37,870 bases of DNA from CAZGYE01 sp964530165 (lineage in GTDB: Bacteria; Planctomycetota; Planctomycetia; Planctomycetales; Planctomycetaceae). The stretch covers positions 1 through 37,870 of the forward strand of contig CAZGYE010000014.1 of NCBI GenBank assembly GCA_964530165.1, written 5' to 3'. This document shows, one piece after another, positions 25,603 through 33,666 of this stretch; the stretch's first letter is position 1; each line of letters begins with the position of its first letter. The notes below the pieces were generated by a model, which saw nothing but the letters and a program-made list of their open reading frames with translations, did no database searches and had not been told where the DNA came from. Both the position numbers and the translations under genes were made by a program.

Positions 25603-27678
25603 ATGCTGACTCGCTTCAGCCGACTTTTCTCTCTGGTCTTCGTTGTTTTCATCGCCTCTGTTCTGATTTTTTGGATGCCTCGGCATTCCGATGCGGTCCA
25701 GAAGGATGGGGCTGTTCGTTCCGTCGCGGCCTCGCAAAACGGGCTTGGCGATTTTGAGACTTACCAGCAGGCGTTTGCCGAGTCGCTCAAGCAGCAGGGG
25801 ACCAAAAACACTCGCACAGAACCCTCGGGACCGGTTTGGCTCCAACCGGAAGTCCTGCCTGTGAAGGAAGCCTGCACCTCGTGTCACCTCGGCATTGGAG
25901 ACAAGCGGTTCCTCTATGCCCGTCTCCCATACCGTCGACACAGTGGCCACACCCTTGAGGACCATGCCGTCCAGCGCTTCGGTTGCACGGTTTGCCACGG
26001 CGGAGTTGCCGACGGGCTGACCTTTGCGGCGGCGGGACACCCGCCGCCCGAGGATGCGGCCCGCCGACGGCAGTGGGAGCAGTACTACGGTTGGCGTCCG
26101 GTGGGCAAAGCGGGGATGGTTCCTCTCAAGTGGATCGCCGGACGGTGCGCCCTATGCCATACAGGATCGCGCACACCTCGTGGAGCCGAACCTTATTCAT
26201 TGGCTCGCCTGAAGGTGGCGGACAAACAATGCACGGCGTGCCACCGCTTCCGCGACAATCCGGTGAAGCATGTTCGTCGGGCGGTTCACCTCAATCATCT
26301 CGGCAGCAAGGTGACGAACTCCTGGTTGCAGGGCTATTTGAAAGCGCCCCACGCTTTCCGCCCGGGCGCGGCGATGCCCGACTACAGCTACCAGGGGGAA
26401 GACGTCCAGGCACTCGCCACCTACTTGCTCTCGCTCAAGGATCCCCGTATCAGTTGGCGGAACAAGGAACTTCCTAACGATACGGCCGCCGTCGAGCGCG
26501 GACTGAAGGTCGTCGGATCGCGTCGCTGCCAAACCTGCCACGACATCCCCGGCAGAGAGGATCGTGGGTTCATCCAACAGCACAAGGTGGGTCCCTCGTT
26601 GGCCCGCGTCGGCGAGAAGCTCAACCCGGTGTGGATCCGCAGTTGGCTTCTTGACCCGCATGCCGTCCGTCCGGAAGCCGCCATGCCCCGCTTCCGCTTC
26701 AAAAAAGGTGAGATCAAAGATGTCGTGGCTTTCTTATCTTCGTTGCGGGCGGAGGGACCGGCGGTCAAGTCTCCCGTCGCGTCCCCTCCGCCCAATCTTG
26801 AACACGCGATCCGGCTTGCTACAAAATACGGCTGCGCCGCCTGTCACACCATTGGGAATCTGACACTCGATCCGCCACCACGCACCGACTTGACTCGCGT
26901 GGGGCCGGCAGTGCTGGCACGGCTGGCTGAACGCGGGGCAACGGGCGTCGAACCGCTGGAAGGCCCCCGGGGGGAGTTGGAAGGTCCCCGGGGCGTCTTT
27001 CACCGCAGTGCCAATTCTCCGCATCTGTTCGCCGCCGGCGAGGCGGTCGACCCGGTGCTGACGTTTCTCGCCGGCCAGGCAGACCTGACCATTCCGACGG
27101 CGTTCCACAAGTCTGCACCAGAGCCGTCACCGACATTCGAGCCGGTCGGTCCGGCCGGCAAACTCATCAAAGATGTGCGCTGCCTAACCTGTCATACCAT
27201 TCGAGGCGCCGGCGGCGATATCGGACCCGACCTGACAAGAGCCGGGAGCAAGCTGAAGCCAGACTGGCTGATTCGCTTTCTCCAGTCACCTCAACCCATT
27301 CGCCCCATGAATCGTGCCCGGATGCCGCAGTTGGGTCTCACACAAACCGAAGCCAAGACTCTCGCGGACTGGATCGTCTCAGAACTGAAGGCGCCAACGG
27401 TTGACCAGACGAAGCTAGATTTGGATTTCGCGTTTTCTTTCGTTGGAGCGGCCAAGGTCAAGACGCCCTACGGCTGTATCACCTGCCACAAAATCGGGGA
27501 GGAAGGCGGCAGGGTGGGCCCCGAGCTCACTCATGTGGGAAGCCGGCTCAATACAAAATGGATCTATCACTGGATCCACAATCCCCAGCACTGGATCCCC
27601 GACGTGCGCATGCCGAAATTCGAGATCAATGAAGAAGATCGTCTCGCCATCGTCCGTTATCTCAGCGAGCAGAAATGA
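25603..27678 (+). CDS. Octahaem c-type cytochrome, membrane-anchored or exported
   Basis: A 691-aa protein with eight CxxCH haem sites: CTSCH (about 90), CTVCH (127), CALCH (183), CTACH (210), CQTCH (308), CAACH (410), CLTCH (526) and CITCH (625). An N-terminal hydrophobic segment (LFSLVFVVFIASVLIFWM, 8-25) is a signal or anchor. The first four haems lie close together in a multihaem-like domain. The last four each open a monohaem cytochrome-c-like unit with a G-P-x-L and a distal Met in an A-x-M-P or R-M-P motif (AAMPRF, ARMPQLG, VRMPKFE); an additional AAMPDY lies between haems 4 and 5. It probably shuttles electrons outside the cytoplasmic membrane. A 21-base duplication (26959-27000) encodes EGPRGEL-EGPRGVF between haems 6 and 7. 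The next gene follows after 15 bases. Confidence 0.93.
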   Translation: MLTRFSRLFSLVFVVFIASVLIFWMPRHSDAVQKDGAVRSVAASQNGLGDFETYQQAFAESLKQQGTKNTRTEPSGPVWLQPEVLPVKEACTSCHLGIGDKRFLYARLPYRRHSGHTLEDHAVQRFGCTVCHGGVADGLTFAAAGHPPPEDAARRRQWEQYYGWRPVGKAGMVPLKWIAGRCALCHTGSRTPRGAEPYSLARLKVADKQCTACHRFRDNPVKHVRRAVHLNHLGSKVTNSWLQGYLKAPHAFRPGAAMPDYSYQGEDVQALATYLLSLKDPRISWRNKELPNDTAAVERGLKVVGSRRCQTCHDIPGREDRGFIQQHKVGPSLARVGEKLNPVWIRSWLLDPHAVRPEAAMPRFRFKKGEIKDVVAFLSSLRAEGPAVKSPVASPPPNLEHAIRLATKYGCAACHTIGNLTLDPPPRTDLTRVGPAVLARLAERGATGVEPLEGPRGELEGPRGVFHRSANSPHLFAAGEAVDPVLTFLAGQADLTIPTAFHKSAPEPSPTFEPVGPAGKLIKDVRCLTCHTIRGAGGDIGPDLTRAGSKLKPDWLIRFLQSPQPIRPMNRARMPQLGLTQTEAKTLADWIVSELKAPTVDQTKLDLDFAFSFVGAAKVKTPYGCITCHKIGEEGGRVGPELTHVGSRLNTKWIYHWIHNPQHWIPDVRMPKFEINEEDRLAIVRYLSEQK

Positions 27679-27693
27679 AAGGCAACAGAAGCG

Positions 27694-29070
27694 ATGAACG
27701 GCCAATGGAGACGCGTCGGATGGCTCGGGGCGTGCTGGTTTGTCGCGACGCTGGCAGCCTGCTTTGGGAGGATGAGCGTTGTGGTCCAGGCCGCAGATCT
27801 CCCAGAAGTTGAAGCCGGCCGGGCTCTCTTCAGCGGCAAAGGGAACTGCACGGTTTGCCACACAATGGGCCGCACCAAAGACAACAAAAAGGCCCGCGGA
27901 CCTGATCTGGCGGGAATCGGCGGCCGGGCCGCCGCGCGAGCCAAGCAATTCGGGCTCCAGGGGCCGGAAGCCGACATCCGTTACCTCGTCCGTTCCATCA
28001 TCCGCCCCGACGCCGAGGTCGTCGAAGGTTACAATCGCGCACCGGAGAGCTGGCTGCCGTCCGGCCTGAGGAACGACGAAATCCGTCATCTGATCGTCTA
28101 CTTGCAGTCGCTCGGTGGACGGCCCCAACCGGAAAAGATCTCGCTGCCCGAGGCGTGGCTGGCCGCTAAGCGAGACGAGTACCAAAAAGAACGGAACCTT
28201 TTCTCCCTCGGTGATCCGGACAAGGGAAATAAGCTGTTTCACGACGACAAAGGCAAAGCCGGCTGCATCAAGTGTCACAGCATCGATGGAAAGGGGAAGC
28301 AAGTTTGTCCCAATCTCACCACCATCAACCGGGTGCAGCGTCCGAGCTACATGTTCCAGTCCATTCTGGACTCCAGTGCATTTCTCGTCCGCGGTTTCCG
28401 CCAGGTTATCATTGTAGACGCTGATGGAGTGATCCACACCGGTCTGCCTGTCAAGGAGGATAAAAAGACCATCACGCTGGTCATCGACCAGGAGGGAAAG
28501 CAGACCGAAGTGATTCAGAAGGACGAAATCGAACTGACGAAGGTCTCGAAAGCTTCGCAGATGCCGGGCAACTTCAAGGAAGTGTTGATGGCCCGCCAAG
28601 TGATGGATCTCGTGGCTTACCTGCTCAACCATGAGCGTCTGGCAGCAGCCGAGTTGGCCGCAAAAACCAAACCGGAGACCGGAGGGGCGGCGAAGATCCT
28701 TCCGGCGCCGTCGTTGCAAGTCTTCGGCCGGCTAACTGACGATCAGCAGCGATACCGGATGGCGATGCAGCGCGGGGACTCGGTTGTTGGCGGTCGGATT
28801 TATGCTCATTACTGCGTGATGTGCCACGGGATCAAGGGCGAGGGCAACGGTTTCAATGCCGTCAACCTGAAGACGAAGCCGGCCAACCACACCGACAACC
28901 GCCGCATGTCCAAGACCGAAGACATCCTGCTGCATGGCGTGATCACCCGCGGGGGCATGAAGACGGGCCGGTCCTTCCTCATGCCGCCCTGGGGTGGGAC
29001 GCTCTCGGAGCGAGACCGCTGGGACCTGGTCGCATTTCTGCGCACCTTACATGCAGATGTCAAGCCATAG
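27694..29070 (+). CDS. Trihaem c-type cytochrome with Pirellula/Verrucomicrobium-type haem-binding domain
   Basis: A 458-aa exported protein with three haem sites: CTVCH (about 52), CIKCH (190) and CVMCH (374). The signal sequence (about 1-33) includes WLGACWFVATLAACFG. The first unit is a monohaem domain (FSGKGNCTVCHTMG to HLIVYLQSL). The middle unit (about 175-310) has the layout of the planctomycete putative haem-binding domain: G-N-K-L-F, CIKCHSIDGKGKQVCPNLT, ILDSSAFLVRGFRQVIIVDA, then ASQMPGNF with the likely Met ligand. The third unit is a class I domain (GGRIYAHYCVMCHGIKGEGN to PPWGGTLSERDRWDLVAFLR). It directly follows the octahaem gene and presumably exchanges electrons with it. The physiological donor and acceptor cannot be told from the sequence. 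Confidence 0.92.
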   Translation: MNGQWRRVGWLGACWFVATLAACFGRMSVVVQAADLPEVEAGRALFSGKGNCTVCHTMGRTKDNKKARGPDLAGIGGRAAARAKQFGLQGPEADIRYLVRSIIRPDAEVVEGYNRAPESWLPSGLRNDEIRHLIVYLQSLGGRPQPEKISLPEAWLAAKRDEYQKERNLFSLGDPDKGNKLFHDDKGKAGCIKCHSIDGKGKQVCPNLTTINRVQRPSYMFQSILDSSAFLVRGFRQVIIVDADGVIHTGLPVKEDKKTITLVIDQEGKQTEVIQKDEIELTKVSKASQMPGNFKEVLMARQVMDLVAYLLNHERLAAAELAAKTKPETGGAAKILPAPSLQVFGRLTDDQQRYRMAMQRGDSVVGGRIYAHYCVMCHGIKGEGNGFNAVNLKTKPANHTDNRRMSKTEDILLHGVITRGGMKTGRSFLMPPWGGTLSERDRWDLVAFLRTLHADVKP

Positions 29071-29192
29071 GAATTTCCCTTATATTCTACCGCGGCAATC
29101 GAGGACATCATCTTCTTGGCCGAATGCCGTGTGGAAGGCGCCCGGGTCCCTGTGCTACAATGAATGTGAATGGGATTTCATCGGAGGGAGCA

Positions 29193-29372
29193 ATGGACCT
29201 ACAGGGCATCCGGGAAGCGATTCATCGTTAACCATTCGAGCCATTCACCATACGCCTTGCCGATGGACGGGCCATCGACGCCCGTCATCCGGATTTTGTG
29301 GCAGTGGGCAACCGCCGCATCCTCGTCGTGGCGCCGGATGACGCTTCCTTCAGATGCAGAGGCAAGCTATGA
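29193..29372 (+). pseudogene. Small planctomycete hypothetical protein broken by an in-frame TAA
   Basis: GGAGGGAG precedes ATG at 29193. The frame reads MDLQGIREAIHR, then TAA at 29229-29231, then continues PFEPFTIRLADGRAIDARHP and DFVAVGNRRILVVAPDD up to a TGA at 29370-29372. The full reading resembles a short planctomycete protein type recalled from memory (start M-D-x-x-x-I-R-E-A, then PF-x-PF-T-x-R-L-A-D-G-R). A single change of CAA (Gln) to TAA explains the stop. The 3' end runs into the ATG of the next gene (ATGA overlap) and lacks the usual L-x-P-L-L-I-x-S-L end. TACAAT at 29156-29161 could be its -10 box. It is probably inactive unless the TAA is a base-call error. Confidence 0.7.
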
Positions 29373-30712
29373 CGCGAATCACACTCAACCGACGTCAATT
29401 TCTGGGCAGCGCGGCCGGTTTGGCGGGCGTGTTTTACGGGGCTGGAGTTTCGCTCGCCGATGATCGGCCGCCGGTGACCAAGCCTCGGGCCACGGCGGGG
29501 GACGCCGCTTACGAACCGGACTGGGAGAAGCGGCTGACGATCACCGTCGGGCCGAAAAAGGCCGATCTGGTCGGGGCGAGCGAAAAAGTGATTCAAGCGG
29601 CCGTCGATTACGTGACCCGCCTCGGCGGTGGGACGGTGCATCTGCTGCCCGGCGTGTTCAAGCTGCGCAATGCCGTCACCCTGAGCTCAGGGGTGCGGAT
29701 TCTCGGCAGCGGAGACGATTCGATTGTGATCAAGGAACCGTCGGTGACCACCAAGCTGGCGGCCGATTCCGACTGGTACGATCAAGAGATCACGCTGACC
29801 GACGCCAGTGGGTTCCGTGTGGGAGACGGCGTCTGTCTGCGGACCAAGAACCCGCACAACGGCGGCAGAGACGTGTTGAAGCGGACGTTGATCGCCCGCA
29901 GCGGCAAGCGGTTCAAACTCGATCGGGCGCTTAGGAAGAACTACTGGCTGATGGGCAACTCGACCGCTTCGACGTTGTTCCCGTTGTTGACCGGCGAGAA
30001 CATTGCCGACGTGGTCATCGAGAATATCACGCTCGACGGGAACAAAGAGCAAAACGAGAACTTGAACGGCAATTACGCCGGTTGCATCTTTTTGCAGGAT
30101 TGCAGTCGAATCACCATGCGGAAAGTGACTGCGCGGAACTACAACGGCGACGGCATTAGCTGGCAGATTTGCCACGACGTGTTCGTCGAGGATTGCCACA
30201 GCCACGACAACACCGGTCTCGGCCTGCACCCCGGTTCCGGCTCGCAACGGCCGTTGATGCGGGGCAACCGGCTGGAGCGCAATCGCATCGGCATCTTTTT
30301 CTGCTGGGGCGTCAAGTACGGGCTAGCCGAAGGGAACGTGTGCGACGGCAACAGTGGACAGGGAATTTCCATCGGCCATCGCGACACCGACAACCTGATC
30401 CGCAACAACGATGTCAAGAACAGCGGTCAGGTCGGCGTGCTGTTTCGCCCGGAGCGGGGCCAGGCGTTCGCACCGCACCGGAACCGGCTGGAGAACAACC
30501 GCATCATCGACAGCGGCGCCGAGCAGGGAATTGCCGTCGACGTGCAAGGAAAGACCGAAGGAGTCACAATTCAAGAAAACGACATCCGCGAGACCCGCAA
30601 GCCGATGCAGCGCACCGGCGTCCGCATCGGGAAGGAGACCCGCGAGATCAAACTGATCGAGAACCGCATCGCCGGGTTTGCGAAGCCGATCGACGACCAG
30701 CGGCCGCATTGA
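29369..30712 (+). CDS. Tat-exported right-handed parallel beta-helix protein
   Basis: A 447-aa protein. The ATG at 29369 with AGAGG upstream is preferred over the ATG at 29354. The N-terminus TLNRRQFLGSAAGLAGV has the twin-arginine (R8-R9) export signal, so it is folded before export. A pectate-lyase-like beta-helix begins at ASEKVIQAAVDYVTRLGGGT, VHLLPGVFKL, ILGSGDDSIV. It continues with N/D-rich coils such as DVVIENITLDGNKEQ, CSRITMRKVTARNYNGDGIS, VEDCHSHDNTGLGLHPGSGS and GLAEGNVCDGNSGQGISIGH. No pectate-lyase calcium/Arg site can be identified, so the substrate is open; such folds include polysaccharide lyases, epimerases and hydrolases. Its initiation overlaps the end of the broken small gene. 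Confidence 0.88.
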   Translation: MTRITLNRRQFLGSAAGLAGVFYGAGVSLADDRPPVTKPRATAGDAAYEPDWEKRLTITVGPKKADLVGASEKVIQAAVDYVTRLGGGTVHLLPGVFKLRNAVTLSSGVRILGSGDDSIVIKEPSVTTKLAADSDWYDQEITLTDASGFRVGDGVCLRTKNPHNGGRDVLKRTLIARSGKRFKLDRALRKNYWLMGNSTASTLFPLLTGENIADVVIENITLDGNKEQNENLNGNYAGCIFLQDCSRITMRKVTARNYNGDGISWQICHDVFVEDCHSHDNTGLGLHPGSGSQRPLMRGNRLERNRIGIFFCWGVKYGLAEGNVCDGNSGQGISIGHRDTDNLIRNNDVKNSGQVGVLFRPERGQAFAPHRNRLENNRIIDSGAEQGIAVDVQGKTEGVTIQENDIRETRKPMQRTGVRIGKETREIKLIENRIAGFAKPIDDQRPH

Positions 30713-30733
30713 CGTTCTAGAGTTCGGAATTGG

Positions 30734-30894
30734 GTAACTGTTCAGCCGAATGCAGTGATGAGGAAATTAGGAATCCAGGAAGACAGGAGAAAGACGATTC
30801 CCGACATTCCTGCTTTCCTGGTTTCCTAATAATGCTCCTCTTAACACGAAACACATTGTGGAGAGGAACTTGCTCCAGACGGCTAAAGTATTAC
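30734..30894. repeat. Dispersed repeat P3, copy A (161 bp)
   Basis: It aligns without gaps to 34274-34434 with about 15 differences. The core is a hairpin: ATTAGGAATCCAGGAAGACA pairs with the strand ending CTTTCCTGGTTTCCTAAT around a 20-base loop. Both ends are GTAACTG-like and GTATTAC, an imperfect inverted pair. It ends 13 bases before the GYF_2 gene and so forms its leader. Confidence 0.95.
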
Positions 30895-30906
30895 GGAATT
30901 GACAGC

Positions 30907-31848
30907 ATGAGCGACGACTGGTACGCGAAGATCGACGGTCAGGAATTCGGGCCGATGCCACTGGACGAACTGATCGGACGTCTGCGCGGGGAACAACTCT
31001 CGCTTGCAGATTCCGTCAGAGAAGGGGCCGGCGGTCAGTGGGTCCCCGCCGTATCGGTCGCGGCGCTGCGCGACGCGATTGGGCTGGGAGCTGCCGACTC
31101 CGACGCAAACGGACCGATCATCGGCAAGGACCCGCTCTCCGGGTTCGACTTCGTCGACAATCTCGATGTACAAACCTCTGGAAGCGTGCCGGAACAGATG
31201 CTTTCACAGACAGCAGCGGCCGACGCGACAGGATCGGCCATGGCGCCCGCCGCTCGGCAGCCGGAAGTTCATGAACAAACACCGAACGCCGACGAGGGGG
31301 AAGCGGCGCCATCGGTTGCGGAGACTTCCCTTCAGTCTCGGCACACTGTGGTTGAACGTGGCACCGACGGTGCCGGCTTGCCGCAAGAACACGTCAAGCA
31401 ACGACCCCAATTCCTCATCCGGATTTCCCGCGGGCAAAAGTTGATTGTCGTGGGCCTGCTCGCTGCGATCGCATTGGTGGGGTATTGGACCCTCGGAGAA
31501 GTGCGAAAGGCGGCATACCGGACGGCATACGACGATCTGGAACAGCTCTATCAGCGTCTCGAGGAGGCTCAGAAGGCCGATTACGATGCGGAGCAATGGA
31601 ACGATTTCGTGGCCGACTTCCACACACAACGCCGGCAGATTCTGGCAAGAGTTCAAGCAGCCCCGAAAGGATCGGCCGCGAACTATATTGCCGGTGCAGC
31701 AAACTTGCTCGAAACGCTGGCCGAGCTCGCTCGCCGCGAACACGATTCCCCCGACGGGGCCAAAATCTCGCGCAGCGCCGTCGAATCACGGTTCTTGGCA
31801 CACATGAAACTCGCTCGGCAGCAGCTTCCCGGTGGAAAGGCGCCATGA
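30907..31848 (+). CDS. GYF_2-domain membrane protein
   Basis: A 313-aa protein. The start at 30907 begins the GYF_2 domain (MSDDWYAKIDGQEFGPMPLD to QWVPAVSVAAL, about 1-50); the 59 upstream codons in frame are translated repeat P3. A long, Ala/Glu-rich disordered linker (about 75-165) leads to one membrane helix (LIVVGLLAAIALVGYWTL, about 179-196). An outer helical domain (about 200-310) then has coiled-coil character: YDDLEQLYQRLEEAQKADYD and DFHTQRRQILARVQ. GYF_2 domains bind proline-rich peptides, so this may be an inner-membrane scaffold, with the GYF_2 part in the cytoplasm. Its stop overlaps the ATG of the dehydrogenase (ATGA at 31845), so the two are coupled. Confidence 0.85.
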   Translation: MSDDWYAKIDGQEFGPMPLDELIGRLRGEQLSLADSVREGAGGQWVPAVSVAALRDAIGLGAADSDANGPIIGKDPLSGFDFVDNLDVQTSGSVPEQMLSQTAAADATGSAMAPAARQPEVHEQTPNADEGEAAPSVAETSLQSRHTVVERGTDGAGLPQEHVKQRPQFLIRISRGQKLIVVGLLAAIALVGYWTLGEVRKAAYRTAYDDLEQLYQRLEEAQKADYDAEQWNDFVADFHTQRRQILARVQAAPKGSAANYIAGAANLLETLAELARREHDSPDGAKISRSAVESRFLAHMKLARQQLPGGKAP

Positions 31849-32885
31849 AGCAACTGATTGTTACCGGTCCCCGCCAGGCCGCGTTCGAAGACGTTCCGAC
31901 GCCAAGTTGCCCCGCCGGTGGGTTATTGGTTCGGGCGACCCACACGGCCGTCAGCACGGGAACGGAGATCCGTGTGTACCGGGCCATCCCCGTCGACGAC
32001 GCAGGCCAATTTCTGCACGAACGCGTGCCGATGCAGTTCCCGGCCACCAACGGCTACTCGATGGTCGGCGAGGTGATTGAGGTCGGCCCGAAGACCGAGC
32101 GGTTCAGCGTGGGTGATCGGGTCTTCGCTCAAGCGCCGCACGCGCAAGTAGCCGCGCTGTCCGCCGATTGCGCCGTCACACTGCCTGAGGGCATCCCGGA
32201 TGAAGAAGCGGTTTTCCTGAACATCATGGAGGTCGGCCACATTGCGCTGCGTCGCGGCCATCCGACGCCGGGAGAAAACGTGGCCGTCATCGGGCAGGGC
32301 GTGATCGGTCTCTCGACGCTCGCTTATGCCCGTGCGTTCGGATTCCGCACGGTAGCCATCGACCGGGTTCCGGCCCGGCTGGAGATTGCCGAACAGATGG
32401 GGGCCGATTTGACCGTCAACGCTTCAGACGAACACTGCGTCGAGCGGGTTATCGAGTTCTTCGACGGCCGGGGGGCCGATTTGATCGTCGAATGCGCCTC
32501 CGTTTGGCCCGCCGTCGAGACCGGCATGCAGATTGCCGCGCCTGAAGCGACGCTGGTGGTCGCCGCCCGTCACACCGACACGCCGGCGTTCAATCCGGTC
32601 GGACACCCGCACCTTGGCAAGAAGTTGACGCTGTTGACGTCCTACGGTCATCCCCCCGACGGCCAGCGCTGGGACCGACGGCGCTCGTTCGCGTTGACGG
32701 TCGACCTGATGGCCCGGCGGAAACTGACGATTGCGCCGATGGTGACTCACCGGCTCGACTGGCATCAACTGCCCGAAGTCTACCGCCGCCTGGATCAAGG
32801 TGAAACCGACATGGTCGGCGTGGTGTTGCGCTGGGAGTCGATCGGTCGGGTCTCGAACAAGAAGAATGGCGAGCAGCCGGCGTAA
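31845..32885 (+). CDS. MDR-superfamily (zinc-type alcohol dehydrogenase-like) oxidoreductase
   Basis: A 346-aa medium-chain dehydrogenase/reductase. The GroES-like N-domain (about 1-115) has AVSTGTEIRVYRA, where many zinc enzymes have a Cys ligand, and ATNGYSMVGEV in place of the GHE motif. GVI-rich NVAVIGQGVIGLSTLAYARA (145-164, with GQGVIG 150-155) is the nucleotide-binding loop, followed by the acidic D-R of VAIDR that suggests NAD. Catalytic zinc ligands seem absent, so it may be a zinc-free MDR like those acting in sugar or pigment oxidation. The end (LTIAPMVTHRLDWHQLPEVY) is typical. Translation starts in the overlap with the GYF_2 gene. The substrate is not known. Confidence 0.87.
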   Translation: MKQLIVTGPRQAAFEDVPTPSCPAGGLLVRATHTAVSTGTEIRVYRAIPVDDAGQFLHERVPMQFPATNGYSMVGEVIEVGPKTERFSVGDRVFAQAPHAQVAALSADCAVTLPEGIPDEEAVFLNIMEVGHIALRRGHPTPGENVAVIGQGVIGLSTLAYARAFGFRTVAIDRVPARLEIAEQMGADLTVNASDEHCVERVIEFFDGRGADLIVECASVWPAVETGMQIAAPEATLVVAARHTDTPAFNPVGHPHLGKKLTLLTSYGHPPDGQRWDRRRSFALTVDLMARRKLTIAPMVTHRLDWHQLPEVYRRLDQGETDMVGVVLRWESIGRVSNKKNGEQPA

Positions 32886-32892
32886 GCCGGCT
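32875..32892 (+). terminator. Hairpin around the dehydrogenase stop codon
   Basis: AGCCGGC-GTAA-GCCGGCT is a perfect 7-bp GC-rich stem whose loop overlaps the TAA stop. No T-run follows. It lies between converging genes and could act on both strands. Confidence 0.45.
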
Positions 32893-32917
32893 GTTGCGAC
32901 CATGGGACGCGCTCTAT

Positions 32918-32934
32918 GTCCCCTTTTTCGCCCT
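32918..32934. repeat. P1 tip fragment
   Basis: TGTCCCCTTTTTCGCCC, the right tip of P1, without the rest of the element. It abuts the stop of the FKBP gene (minus strand). It is probably a relic of an element or of an imprecise loss. Confidence 0.6.
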
Positions 32935-32935
32935 T

Positions 32936-33448
32936 CTACTTGATCTCGATCAGCTCGACAAGAAAGTGCAGCGTCGCATTCGGCGGGATGGTCGGAGGCT
33001 GTCCCGAGGCTCCGTATCCCAGCTTTGCGGGGATTTCGAGCTCAATCATGCCCCCTTCGCCGACCAACTGGAGGCCTTCGGTCCAGCCCTTGATCACTCC
33101 ATTCAGCGGGAATGTGGCGGGTTCACCGCGTTCGTACGAGCTGTCGAACACTTTCCCGTTGTCCAGCGTGCCTCGATAGTTCACACTGACGGTCTCGGCG
33201 GCGGTCGGTTTCCTGCCGTCCGACTTGCGGCGAATGCGGTATTTCAGCCCCGAGTCGGTTTCGGTGAACTCTTCCGGGGCGTCGTCGTCGACGGGGCCTG
33301 GCTCGCTGGCGGCTGGCGGCGTTTTCAGAGCCGGCGCGGTCGGAACATCCGGTTCTTGCTCGTATCCGCGTTGGGGGCTTCCGCAGCCGGAAACGGCCGC
33401 CAAACAGACAGCGGCAATCAGACCGACGAGCTTCCGAGACTGCTGCAT
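32936..33448 (-). CDS. FKBP-type peptidyl-prolyl cis-trans isomerase lipoprotein
   Basis: A 170-aa periplasmic foldase. The ATG at 33448 with AGGAG upstream gives MQQSRKLVGLIAAVCLAAVS-GC, a lipobox with Cys22; the frame is open nine codons further. A Pro/Glu-rich linker (about 25-65) precedes the FKBP domain (about 70-170): TDSGLKYRIRRKSDG, VSVNYRGTLDNGKVFDSSYE, ATFPLNGVIKGWTEGLQLVG, MIELEIPAKLGYGASGQPPT, IPPNATLHFLVELIEI. The aromatic pocket residues Y (VNYRG), F/D (FDSS), V-I-x-G-W, Y (LGYG) and the terminal F are all present, so it should be active. Confidence 0.93.
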   Translation of the reverse strand: MQQSRKLVGLIAAVCLAAVSGCGSPQRGYEQEPDVPTAPALKTPPAASEPGPVDDDAPEEFTETDSGLKYRIRRKSDGRKPTAAETVSVNYRGTLDNGKVFDSSYERGEPATFPLNGVIKGWTEGLQLVGEGGMIELEIPAKLGYGASGQPPTIPPNATLHFLVELIEIK

Positions 33449-33540
33449 CGCTTTCTCCTGTCGAGCTTCCTGCAAAAAAGGGCGGACGCCTACAGGCTTA
33501 CGGAATACGGATTCGCGGCTTGAAAGTCAAGCATTCAGAG

Positions 33541-33605
33541 AAACCCAAGCCGACGACTTGTCGTCGAGGCAGTGAACTGCGACAACAAGTTGTCGGTTTG
33601 GGTTT
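33541..33605. repeat. Imperfect 26-bp inverted repeat between FKBP and the next gene
   Basis: Arms at 33541-33566 and 33580-33605 (AAACCCAAGCCGACGACTTG and its near-complement) match at 23 of 26 places around a 13-base loop. The three mismatches are all transitions. Each arm also contains a smaller palindrome, GACGACTTGTCGTC or GACAACAAGTTGTC. The rest of the 33449-33666 gap shows nothing else. It could be a fourth palindrome family or a terminator for the 33667-34239 gene. Confidence 0.8.
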
Positions 33606-33666
33606 GACCTCGACAGCGTATGGACAACTTGGTGGGTCTCGAAGACTCGACCCAACACAGAAATCC

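Noticed and set aside
23301..25652. A 783-codon minus-strand frame opposite the 717-aa gene
   Set aside because: It has no domain look and is antisense to a gene with a strong ribosome site and signal peptide; long antisense frames are expected at this GC content.
29354..29368. Start of the beta-helix protein at the ATG at 29354
   Set aside because: AGAGG is placed for the ATG at 29369, and the shorter N-terminus gives a standard Tat signal.
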